This document shows positions 18,101 to 30,100 of a DNA stretch of 64,000 bases, one piece after another. The stretch covers positions 496,001-560,000 of the forward strand of contig NZ_JACORU010000001.1 of assembly GCF_014297445.1 (NCBI RefSeq), written 5' to 3'. The stretch's first letter is position 1. The number at the start of each line of letters is the position of its first letter. The stretch comes from Ramlibacter albus. Its GTDB lineage: Bacteria; Pseudomonadota; Gammaproteobacteria; Burkholderiales; Burkholderiaceae_C. Below the pieces are notes generated by a model that was not told where the DNA came from, did no database searches, and was given only the letters and a program-made list of their open reading frames with translations. The position numbers and the translations under genes are program-made.

Positions 18101-21100
18101 GCCCGCGGCATCGCCGGCCTGGACGCTGTGCGTGAAGGTATTGGGCGTCGTCTCGTAGTCGTTGCTGGCGATCCCGGCCGCGGCACCGGCAGCAGTCAGC
18201 TTGATCTTGCCGGTGCTGTCGATGGTGAAGTAGCCGTCCGAGCTGACCTGGCCGCCCGTTGCCGAGAAGCGCCAGTTCGTCACCCCCATGGCATCCGTGG
18301 CGGTCACGGTACCCAGCGTGTCGGAGGTAGTCCGGTTCTCGGTGTAATTGACAGTCGTGCCGCCCGTGATCGCCGGTGCCGTCGTGTCGCTGACCGACAC
18401 GGTTGCCGTTGCACTGGCCGTGTTGTTGTTCGCGTCCTTCACGGTGATTGTGAACGTGCGGTTGCCAGCCGTGAACGCAGTCTTCGTGTCTTCGTATTGC
18501 AGCGCACGGACAAGGCCCTGTGCTTCCGCCGTGGTCAGGTTCCCGCCGCCGTTCTTGCTGATGACGTACGCACCGCCGGTGTAGGCGATGTCGACAGCAA
18601 CGCCCGCGACCGTCTTGTTTGTCTGATCGACATAGCTCGTGCCGTCAGCTCGCACGGCGCTCAGCGTGCCGATCGTGAGCAGCTCGTTCGCGCCGTCGCT
18701 GATGCCGGAAGCAGCAATGGAGATCGTCGCGATCTTGTCGCTCGCCTCAACGATCGTGGCCGCATTGCCGTTGTTGTCCAGGCTGACGATGCCGCCGTTG
18801 GCGCTCGTCACGCTGTAATTAACACCGCTCGTGGCGCCATCGAGGTCCAGCACCGGAGCGGTCGTATCGTCGGTTGTGTCGTCCAGCACGTTCAGCGTCA
18901 CCGCTGTCGCCGTGCTCCAGTTTCCCGCGGCGTCGCCGGCCTGCACGCTGTGCGTGAAGGTGTTGGGCGTCGTCTCGTAGTCGTTGCTGGCGATGCCCGC
19001 CGCGGCACCGGCCGCAGTCAGCTTGATCTTGCCGGTGCTGTCGATGGTGAAGTAGCCGTCCGAGCTGACCTGGCCGCCGGTTGCCGAGAAGCGCCAGTTC
19101 GTCACCCCCACGGCATCCGTGGCGGTCACGGTACCCAGCGTATCGGAGGTAGTCCGGTTCTCGGTGTAATTGACAGTCGTGCCGCCCGTGATCGCCGGTG
19201 CCGTCGTGTCGCTGACCGACACGGTTGCCGTTGCACTGGCCGTGTTGTTGTTCGCGTCCTTCACGGTGATTGTGAACGTGCGGTTGCCAGCCGTGAACGC
19301 AGTCTTCGTGTCTTCGTATTGCAGCGCACGGACAAGGCCCTGTGCTTCCGCCGTGGTCAGGTTCCCGCCGCCGTTCTTGCTGATGACGTACGCACCGCCG
19401 GTGTAGGCGATGTCGACAGCAACGCCCGCGACCGTCTTGTTTGTCTGATCGACATAGCTCGTGCCGTCAGCTCGCACGGCGCTCAGCGTGCCGATCGTGA
19501 GCAGCTCGTTCGCGCCGTCGCTGATGCCGGAAGCAGCAATGGAGATCGTCGCGATCTTGTCGCTGGCTTCAACGACGGTCGCGGCGTTGCCGTTGTTGTC
19601 CAGGCTGACGATGCCGCCGTTGGCGCTCGTCACGCTGTAGTTCACGCCGCCGGTGGCGCCGTCGAGGTCCAGCACCGGAGCGGTGGTGTCGTCGGTTGTG
19701 TCGTCGAGGACATTCAGCGTAATGGCCGTTGCGGTGCTCCAGTTGCCCGCTGCGTCGCCGGCCTGCACGCTGTGCGTGAAGGTGTTGGGCGTGGTTTCGT
19801 AGTCGTTGCTGGCGATGCCCGCGGCGGCACCGGCGGCGGTGAGCTTGATCTTGCCGGTGCTGTCGATGGTGAAGTAGCCGTCCGAGCTGACCTGGCCACC
19901 GGTGGCCGAGAAGCGCCAGTTGGTCACGCCGACCGCGTCGGTGGCCGTGACGGTGCCGAGCGTGTCGGTCGTCGCACGATTCTCGGTGTAGTTGACGGTC
20001 GTGCCGCCGGTGATGGTCGGCGCCGTCGTGTCGCTCACGGCCACGGTCGCGGTCGCGCTCGCCGTGTTGTTATTCGCGTCCTTCACCGTGATCGTGAAGG
20101 TGCGGTTGCCAGCGGTGAACGCAGTCTTCGTGTCCTCGTACTGCAGCGCCCGCACGATGCCCTGCGCTTCCGCCGTGGTCAGGTTGCCGCCGCCGTTCTT
20201 GCTGATGACGTAGGCGCCGCCGCTGAACGCGATGTCCACCGCAACACCCGCGACCGTCTGATTCGTCAGGTTCGTGAAGCCCGTGCCGTCGGTGCGCGAC
20301 GCCGTCAGCGTCCCAATGGTCAGGAGCTCGTTCGCGCCATCGGGCGAGCTGCCGGCGGAAACCGAGATCGTCGCGATCTTGTCGCTGGCTTCGACGATCG
20401 TCGCAGCGTTGCCGTTGTTGTCGAGGCTGACGATCGCGCCGTTGGCGCTGGTGACGCTGTAGTTCACCCCCGAGGTCGCGCCGTCGAGATCGAGCACGGG
20501 TGCCGTCGTGTCGTCGGTCGTGTCATCGAGGACATTCAGCGTGACGGCCGTCGCGGTGCTCCAATTGCCTGCCGCGTCACCCGCCTGCACGCTGTGCGTG
20601 AAGGTGTTGGGCGTCGTCTCGTAATCGTTGCTGGCGATACCAGCTGCGGCACCAGCGGCGGTCAGCTTGATCTTGCCGGTGCTGTCGATGGTGAAGTAGC
20701 CGTCCGAGCTGACCTGGCCGCCCGTTGCCGAGAAGCGCCAGTTCGTCACACCGACCGCGTCGGTCGCCGTCACAGTGCCGAGCGTGTCGGACGTGGTCCG
20801 GTTCTCCGTGTAGTTGACAGTAGTTCCACCAGTGATCGTCGGTGCCGTCGTGTCGCTGACCGTCACCGTCGACGTCGCGCTGGCCGTGTTGTTGTTCGCA
20901 TCCTTCACGGTGATCGTGAAGGTGCGGTTGCCCGCCGTGAACGCGCTCTTGGTGTCTTCGTACTGCAGGGCCCGGACGATACCTTGGGCTTCAGCGGTCG
21001 TCAGGTTCCCGCCGCCGTTCTTGCTGATGACGTAGGCACCACCGGTGTACGCGATGTCGACAGCCACGCCGGCGACCGTCTTGTTCGTCTGGTCGACGTA

Positions 21101-24100
21101 GCTGGTGCCGTCTGCACGAACGGCGGTCAGCGTGCCGATCGTGAGCAGCTCGTTCGCGCCGTCGCTGATGCCAGACGCGGCAATCGAGATCGTCGCGATC
21201 TTGTCGCTGGCTTCAACGATCGTGGCCGCATTGCCGTTGTTGTCCAAGCTGACGATTGCGCCGTTTGCACTCGTGACGCTGTAGTTCACGCCGCTCGTGG
21301 CGCCGTCGAGGTCCAGCACCGGCGCCGTGGTGTCGTCGGTCGTGTCGTCAAGCACGTTCAGAGTCACCGCCGTCGCCGTGCTCCAGTTGCCCGCGGCATC
21401 GCCGGCCTGGACGCTGTGCGTGAAGGTATTGGGCGTCGTCTCGTAGTCGTTGCTGGCGATCCCGGCCGCGGCACCGGCCGCGGTCAGCTTGATCTTGCCG
21501 GTGCTGTCGATGGTGAAGTAGCCGTCCGAGCTGACCTGGCCACCGGTGGCCGAGAAGCGCCAGTTCGTCACACCGACCGCGTCGGTGGCCGTGACGGTGC
21601 CGAGCGTGTCGGACGTGGTCCGGTTCTCCGTGTAATTGACAGTCGTGCCGCCCGTGATGGTCGGCGCCGTCGTGTCGCTCACGGCCACGGTTGAGGTCGC
21701 GCTGGCCGTATTGTTGTTCGCGTCCTTCACGGTGATCGTGAACGTGCGGCTGCCGGCGGTGAACGACGTCTTCGTGTCTTCGTACTGCAACGCGCGGACG
21801 ACGCCTTGCGCTTCGGCCGTCGTGAGGTTGCCGCCGCCGTTCTTGCTGATGACGTAGGCGCCGCCGCTGAACGCGATGTCCACCGCGACACCCGCGACCG
21901 TCTGGTTCGTCAGGTTCGTGAAGCCAGTGCCGTCGGTGCGCGACGCCGTCAGCGTCCCAATGGTCAGGAGCTCGTTCGCGCCATCGGGCGAGCTGCCGGC
22001 GGAAACCGAGATCGTCGCGATCTTGTCGCTGGCTTCTACGATCGTCGCAGCGTTGCCGTTGTTGTCGAGGCTGACGATTGCGCCGTTTGCGCTCGTGACG
22101 CTGTAGTTCACACCGCTCGTGGCGCCATCGAGGTCCAGCACCGGAGCGGTGGTGTCGTCGGTTGTGTCGTCGAGGACGTTCAGCGTGACGGCCGTCGCGG
22201 TGCTCCAATTGCCTGCCGCGTCACCCGCCTGCACGCTGTGCGTGAAGGTGTTGGGCGTCGTTTCGTAATCGTTCGAGGCAACGCCCGCGGCCGCGCCGGC
22301 AGCGGTCAGTTTGATCTGGCCGCTGCTGTCGATCGTGAAGTAGCCGTCCGAGCTCACCTGGCCGCCGGTCGCGGAGAAACGCCAGTTGGTCACACCCACG
22401 GCATCGGTGGCCGTCACCGTGCCCAGCGTGTTGGCTGTCGTGCGGTTCTCGGTGTAGTTGAACGTCGTGCCGCCGGTGATCGTCGGTGCCGTCGTGTCGG
22501 AGACCGTGACCGTCGCAGTTGCGCTCGCGGTATTGTTGTTCGCGTCCTTTACGGTGATCGTGAAGGTGCGGTTGCCCGCCGTGAACGCGCTCTTGGTGTC
22601 TTCGTACTGCAGGGCCCGGACGATGCCTTGGGCTTCAGCGGTCGTCAGGTTACCGCCGCCGTTCTTGCTGATGACGTAGGCACCACCGGTGTACGCGATG
22701 TCGACAGCCACGCCGGCGACCGTCTTGTTCGTCTGGTCGACGTAGCTGGTGCCGTCTGCACGAACGGCGGTCAGCGTGCCGATCGTGAGCAGCTCGTTCG
22801 CGCCGTCGCTGATGCCAGACGCGGCAATCGAGATCGTCGCGATCTTGTCGCTGGCTTCAACCATCGTGGCTGCGCTGCCGTTGTTGTCCAGGCTCACGAT
22901 CGCGCCATTGGCACTCGTGACGCTGTAGTTCACACCGCTGGTGGCGCCGTCAAGGTCCAGCACCGGAGCCGTCGTGTCGTCGGTCGTGTCGTCGAGGACA
23001 TTCAGCGTCACGGCCGTCGCCGTGCTCCAGTTACCTGCCGCGTCACCCGCCTGCACGCTGTGCGTGAAGGTGTTGGGGGTCGTTTCGTAGTCGTTGCTGG
23101 CGATCCCGGCCGCCGCACCGGCAGAAGTGAGCTTGATCTTGCCGGTACTGTCGATGGTGAAGTAACCGTCGGAGCTGACCTGGCCGCCCGTCGCGGAGAA
23201 TCGCCAATTGGTCACGCCGACCGCGTCGGTAGCCGTGACGGTGCCGAGCGTGTCGGACGTGGTCCGGTTCTCGGTGTAGTTGACAGTCGTGCCGCCCGTG
23301 ATGGTCGGCGCCGTCGTGTCACTCACCGTCACCGTCGACGTCGCGCTGGCCGTGTTGTTGTTCGCATCCTTCACGGTGATCGTGAAGGTCCGGTTGCCCG
23401 CGGTGAACGCCGACTTCGTGTCTTCGAATTGCAGCGCACGGACGATGCCCTGCGCCTCCGCCGTCGTGAGATTGCCCCCACCGTTCTTGCTGATGACGTA
23501 GGCACCGCCGGTGTAGGCGATGTCGACGGCGACGCCGGCGACCGTCTTGTTGGTCTGGTCGACGTAGCTGGTGCCGTCTGCACGAACGGCCGTCAGCGTG
23601 CCGATCGTCAGCAGCTCGTTGGCGCCATCGGTGATGCCGGAGGCAGCGATGGAGATCGTCGCGATCTTGTCGCTGGCTTCTACGATCGTCGCAGCGTTGC
23701 CGTTGTTGTCGAGGCTGACGATTGCGCCGTTTGCACTCGTGACGCTGTAGTTCACGCCGCTCGTGGCGCCGTCGAGGTCGAGGACCGGCGCGGTCGTGTC
23801 GTCCGTCGTGTCGTCGAGTACGTTCAGCGTCACTGCCGTCGCCGTGCTCCAGTTCCCGGCCGCGTCACCCGCCTGCACGCTGTGCGTGAAGGTGTTGGGT
23901 GTGGTCTCGTAGTCGTTGGACGCCACGCCCGCCGCAGCACCGGCAGCCGTGAGCTTGATCTGCCCGCTGCTGTCGATGGTGAAGTAACCGTCGGAGCTGA
24001 CCTGGCCACCGGTCGCCGAGAAGCGCCAGTTCGTCACCCCCAGGGCATCCGTCGCCGTGACCGTGCCGAGGGTGTCGGTCGTTGCGCGGTTCTCGGTGTA

Positions 24101-27100
24101 GTTCACCGTCGTGCCGCCCGTGATCGTCGGCGCCGTCGTGTCCGTCACGGCGACCGTCGCCGTGGCCGTTCCCGTATTGTTGTTCGCGTCCTTCACGGTG
24201 ATCGTGAAGGTGCGGTTGCCCGCCGTGAAGGCGCTCTTCGTGTCTTCGTACTGCAGCGCGCGGACGATGCCCTGCGCTTCGGCCGTCGTCAGGTTGCCGC
24301 TGCCGGTCTTGCTGATGACGTAGGCGCCGCCCGTGTAGGCAATGTCCACGGCCACACCGGCGACGGTCTTGTTCGTCTGCGTGGTGAAACCGGTGCCGTC
24401 CGTGCGAACGGCGGTGAGCGTGCCGATCGTCAGGAGCTCGTTCGCGCCATCCGGCGAGCTGCCGGCGGAGATCGAGATCGTCGCGACCTTGTCGCTCGCC
24501 TCGACGATCGTCGCGGCGTTGCCGTTGTTGTCCAGGCTCACGATCGCGCCATTGGCGCTCGTGACGCTGTAGTTCACGCCCGAAGTCGCACCATCGAGGT
24601 CCAGCACCGGCGCCGTCAGGTCGTCCGACGTGTCGTCCTGGACGTTCAGCGTCACGGCCGTGGCCGTGCTCCAGTTGCCCGCCGCATCGCCCGCCTGCAC
24701 GCTGTGCGTGAAGGTGTTCGGTGTCGTCTCGTAGTCGTTGCTCGCCGCACCCGCGGCCGCGCCGGCCGTGGTCAGCTTGATCGCGCCGCTGCTGTCGATC
24801 GTGAAGTAACCGTCCGAGCTGATCGCCGCGTTCGTCGCCGAGAAACGCCATTGCGTCACGCCGACGGCATCGGTGGCGGTCACCGTGCCGAGCGTGCTGG
24901 CCGTCGTGCGGTTCTCGGTGTAGTTGATCGTCGTGCCGCCCGTGATCGTCGGCGCGGTCGTGTCGCTGACCGTGATCGCCACCGTGTCGGTGTCCGCGAG
25001 CGGGCCGCCGGTGCCGGTGTTGCCCTGGTCGTTGGTGCGGATCGTCAGCGTGTCGCTGCCGCTGTACCCCGCCGTCGGCGTGTAGGTCATGCCGGCCAGC
25101 GCGGCGTTCACGTTGGTGAGCGTGCCCGTGAACACCATCGACGGGTCCGCGGTGCCGTCGCCGCCTGTGAAGGTCAGGCCGGTCGTGCCGGACAAAGTCA
25201 GCGCACCGTGCGCAACACTCAGCGTGACCTGCACGTCGGCCGAGCCCGCATCTGCGTCCGCGACCTGGATCGCGCTGCCGCCGGTGAAAGTGATCGTGCC
25301 GCCACCGGCGACGGTCTGCGCGCCGGGTACGGTGTTGACCGGCGCATCGTCGACGGCGGTCAGGTTGATGGTCTTGCTGGCCGTCGCATTCTTCGCGCCG
25401 CCGGTGCCGGTGTTGCCAAGATCGTCGACCGACAGCGTCAGCGTGTCCGTGGCGGGCGGCGTATCGCCCTGGTACGTGTAGTTCAGCGTCGCACCGCCGC
25501 TGCCGGCCAGCAGGTTGCTGATCTCCGTGACCGTGCCGACCAGCACGATCGTCGTGCCGTTGGGCTGCGTTGCCGCGACGCCGGTCGTTCCGGTTGAGAC
25601 GGTGAGGCTGCCCGACGCGACGCTCAAGGTGGCCTTGATCAGCGCGCCGGCGGAATCCGCGTCGGAGATCGACAGCGTCGACAGCAGCGACAGCGCCACC
25701 TGCTCGGTCGCGCTGTAGCTGGCGGGGGTGATCGTCGCGGTCGGCGCATCGTTGACGGCCGTGAGGTTGATCGTCGCCGTGTCCGTGGCCGTGAGCGTGC
25801 CGCCGACGCCCGTGGCGCCGCCATCGCTGACTTTCAGCGTGAGCGTGTCCGTGGCGGGAGGCGTGTCGCTGGTGGATGCATACGTCACCGTCGCGCTGCC
25901 GTTGCCGGCCAGTACGTCGTTGATCTGCGTGAGCGTGCCGGTGAGCACCACGGTGCCGGTGCCGGAGCCGCTCTGCGTGGCGCCGGTGGAGCCCAGCGCC
26001 ACGGTGATGGCGCCCGCGCCGACCGACAGCGTCGCCGTGACGGTGGCGGTGCCCGCGTCCGGGTCGCTGATCGACAGGCCCGTGCCCTGCAGCGTGAGGC
26101 TGGCCTGTTCGTTCGCGTTGTAGCTGGTGGGCGTGATCGTCGCCACCGGCGGGTCGTTCACCGCCGCGACGGTGATGGACACCGTGTCGCTGTCGGTCTT
26201 CGCGCCGGGCGAGCCGGTGTTGCCCTGGTCGCTCGTGTCGATGGCCAGCGTGTCCGCGCCGTTGTAGCCGCTGGTGGGCGTGTACGTCATGCCCTTCAGC
26301 GCGTTGTTCACGTCCGTGAGCGTGCCCGCGAAGGTCATTGACGCATCGGCCGTGCCGTCGCCGCTGCTGAACGCGAGGCCGGTGGTGCCGGACAGGGTGA
26401 GCGCGCCGTGCGAGACGCCCAGCGTCACCTTGACCGAACCGCTGCCGGCATCGACGTCGGAGATCGACACCAGGTTCGAGTTGCCGCTGCTGAAGGTGAG
26501 CGTCGTGTTCTCGGCAACCGTCTGGGTCGCCGCCGGGAAGCCGTTCACCGGTGCGTCGTTGACGGCGCTGACGGTGATCGTGCTCGTGTCCGTGTCGGTC
26601 AGCGCGCCGCCGCCGGTGTTGCCTTCGTCGCTCGTCACCATCGTCAGCGTGACGGTGCCGTTGGCGTCTGCCGTCGGCACGAACGTGGGCGCCGATGCGC
26701 CGCCGAGGAAGGTGTTGATGTTGGCCCGAGTGCCCGTGAGCACGATGGAGCCGCCCGGCGAGCCCGTGACGGTGACGGAACTCGCGTCGCTCGCGGTCAG
26801 CGAGCCGGAATTCACCGACAGCGTCACCTTCATCGTGCCGGTGCCCGCATCGGGGTCCGCGATGGACAGGCCGGTCAATTGCAGGCTCGTGTCCTCGGCT
26901 GTCGTGAATGTGGCCGGCAACGTGTTGGTCGGGCCGTCATTGACCGCCGTGATGTTGATCGTTGCGGAAGCCGTGGACGTGAGCGCGCCGCCGCTGCCCG
27001 TGGCGCCGCCGTCGTCGACTTTCAGCGTCAGCGTGTCGGTGGCCGGGGGCGCGTCGCCCGTCGCCGCGTAGCTGACGGTCGCGCTACCGTTGCCGGCGAG

Positions 27101-30100
27101 CACGTCGTTGATCTGCGTGAGCGTGCCGGTGAGAACCACGGTGCCGGTACCCGACCCGCTCTGCGAAGCGCCGGTGGAGCCGAGCGCAACGGTGAGCGCG
27201 CCGGCGCCGACCGACAGCGTGGCCGTGACGGTCGCGCCACCCGCGTCGACGTCGCTGATCGACAGGCCCGTGCCCTGCAGCGTCAGGCCCACCTGCTCGG
27301 TGGCGCTGTAGCTCGTGGGCGTGATGGTCGCCACGGGTGCGTCGTTGACGGCACTCACCGTGATGCCGACCGTGTCCGTGTCGGTCGCGGAGGTCGCGTC
27401 CGTGGACACCACGGTCAGCGTGTCGGCGCCGTTGAAGTTGCCCGTGCCCTTGTACGTGAGCGTTGCCAGCGTGTCGTTGATGTCCGTCTGCGTGCCGGAG
27501 ATCGTCAGCGAGGACGAATTGTTGGAGCCCAGCGAGATCGACGCGGCGCCCTTGAGCGAGACGTTGAGCACGCCGTTGGTCACCGACAGCTTGGTCGTCG
27601 CGAGGTCGCCCTGCGCGTCGCTCACGCTCACGAGGTTGCCGTTGCCGCTGCTGAAGGTGAGCGTGGTGTCTTCGTTGACCGTCTGTGCCGCGGGCACGTT
27701 GTTGGTCGGCGCGGCGGAGTTGTTGACCGTGACGGAGACCGTCGCCGTGTCGGTGCCGCCGTTGCCGTCGCTCACCTTGTATGTGAAGGTGGTGTTGCCC
27801 AGGAACCCCGTCGTGGGCGTGAAGGTCAGCGTGCCGCCCGCATTGAGCTTGACCGTGCCGTCGGTCACGGTCTTGGTCTGGCCGGACGTGATCGCCTGGC
27901 CGCCCACCTCGGTGATCGTGAGCGTGTCGTTCTCGACGTCGACGTCGTTCGACAGCACCGTGATGGTCGTCGCGGTGTTGAGCGAGGTCGTTGCCGAGTC
28001 GTCCTTCGCGTCGGGCGCGTCGTTCACCGCGTTGACGGTGATCGACGTCGTGTCGCTGTCGCTCTGCGCGCTGCCGCCCGTGTTGCCCTGGTCGTTGGTC
28101 ACCATCGTCAGCGAGACGCTGCCGTTGGCGTTCGTCGCCGGGTTGAAGGTGGGTGCCGTGGCCGAGAGGAAGCTGTTGATGTCCGCGGCGGTGCCGGTCA
28201 GAACGATGGACGTGCCGCCCGAGCCGGTGACGCCGACCTGCGCCGTACCCGTCGCCGTCAGTGCGCCGGAGCCCACCGTCAGGGTCATCTTCACCGTGCC
28301 GGAGCCGGCGTCCGGGTCGGCGAACGAAATGCCGGACAGGGTGAGCGGCGTGTCCTCGTTGGTGCTGAACGTCGTCGGCAGCGTGTTCACCGGCGGGTCG
28401 TTCGACGCGGTGATCGAGATGGTGCTGGTGTCGGTGTCGGTCTGGGCCGCGCCGCCCGTGTTGCCCTGGTCGTTCGTGACCATCGTCAGCGTCACGTCGG
28501 CCGTCGCGTTGGATGCCGGCGTGAACGTCGGCGCCGTCGTCGTCGCCAGGTAGCTGTTGATGTCCGTCGCCTTGCCGGTCAGCGTGATCGAGCTCGTGCC
28601 CGAATTCGCGACCGTCACATTCGCGGTGGAACTCGCCGTCAGTGTGCCGGAGCCGACCGACAGCGTCACCTTGACCGCGCCGGTGCCGGCGTCGGGGTCG
28701 GCGAAGGAGATGCCCGTCAGCTGCAGCGACGTGTCCTCGGCGGTGGTGTACGTGGCGGGCAGCGTGTTGACCGGCGGGTCGTTCGACGCGTTGATCGAGA
28801 TCGTGCTGGTGTCGGTGTCCGTCTTCGCCGAGCCGCCGGTGTTGCCCTCGTCGCTCGTCACCATCGTCAGGGTGACGTCGCTCGTCGCATTGCCGGCCGG
28901 CGTGAACGTCGGCGCGGTGGTGGTCGCGAGGTACGCGTTGATGTCCGCCGCGGTACCGGTCAGGATGATCGACGCGCTGCCCGAGTTGCCGACGGTGACC
29001 TGCGCCGTCGAACTCGCCGTGAGCGTGCCAGAGCCGACCGAGAGCGTCACCTTGACGGTGCCCGTGCCCGCATCGACATCCGTGAACGAGATGCCCGTCA
29101 GCTGCACCGCCGTGTCCTCGGCGGTGGTGTACGTCGTGGGCAGCGTGTTGACCGGTGCGTCGTTCACCGCGCTGACGGTGATCGTGCTCGTGTCGGTGTC
29201 GGTCTGCGCGCTGCCGCCGGTGTTGCCCAGGTCGCTGGTCACCATCGTCAGGGTGACCGTCCCGTTGGCATTGGCCGCGGGGTTGAAGGTCGGCGCGGAG
29301 GCGCCGGCCAGGTACGTGTTGATGTCGGTCGCCTTGCCGTCCAGCACGATCGACGATCCACCCGAGCCGGTGACCGTCACCTGCGCCGTGGAGCTGGCCG
29401 TCAGCGTGCCGGAGCCGACCGACAGCGTGACCTTGGCCGAGCCGGTGCCGACGTCCACGTCCGCGAACGAGATGCCGGTGAGCTGCACGCCCGTGTCCTC
29501 GGACGTGGTGTAGGTCGTCGGCAGCGTGTTGACCGGCGCGTCGTTGACCGGCGTGACCGTGATCGAAACCGTATCCGAGTCCGTGTACGCCGACGAATCC
29601 GTCGACAGCACCGTCAGCGTGTCGCTGCCGTTGAAGTTGCTCGTGCCCTTGTAGGTGAGCGTGGCGAGCGTGCTGTTGATGTCGGTCTGCGAGCCCGTGA
29701 TCGTCAGCGTGCCCGTCCCGTTGCCGCTGGCCGACGCCGAGCCTGCCAGCGTCACGCCCAGCGTGCCGCTGGCCACCGTGAGCTTGGTGCTCGCCAGGTT
29801 GTTCTGGTTGTCCGAGACGCTGATCGCGCTGGTGCCGGTGAACGAGAAGGTCGTGTCCTCCGCCACGGTCACCGTGGTGGGCACGGTGTTCGTCGGGTTC
29901 GGCGTCTCGACGATGGTCGTGCGCGCCGCGGTCGATGCATTGCCCGCGTCGTCCGTCGCGACGATGTCCACCGTGCGGTCGCCGGCGGTGAAGGCCGCCT
30001 TCGTGTTGTTGTACTGCAGGTCGCGGATGACCAGCTGCGCCGCGCTTTCCGACAGCGGCGAATAGTCGCTCGCCTGGATCGTGAAGACGTTGCCCGCGTA

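Noticed and set aside
14285..24964. CRISPR array as an explanation of the regular repeats
   Set aside because: The 822-bp units are coding, contiguous and lack spacers; they encode protein domains.
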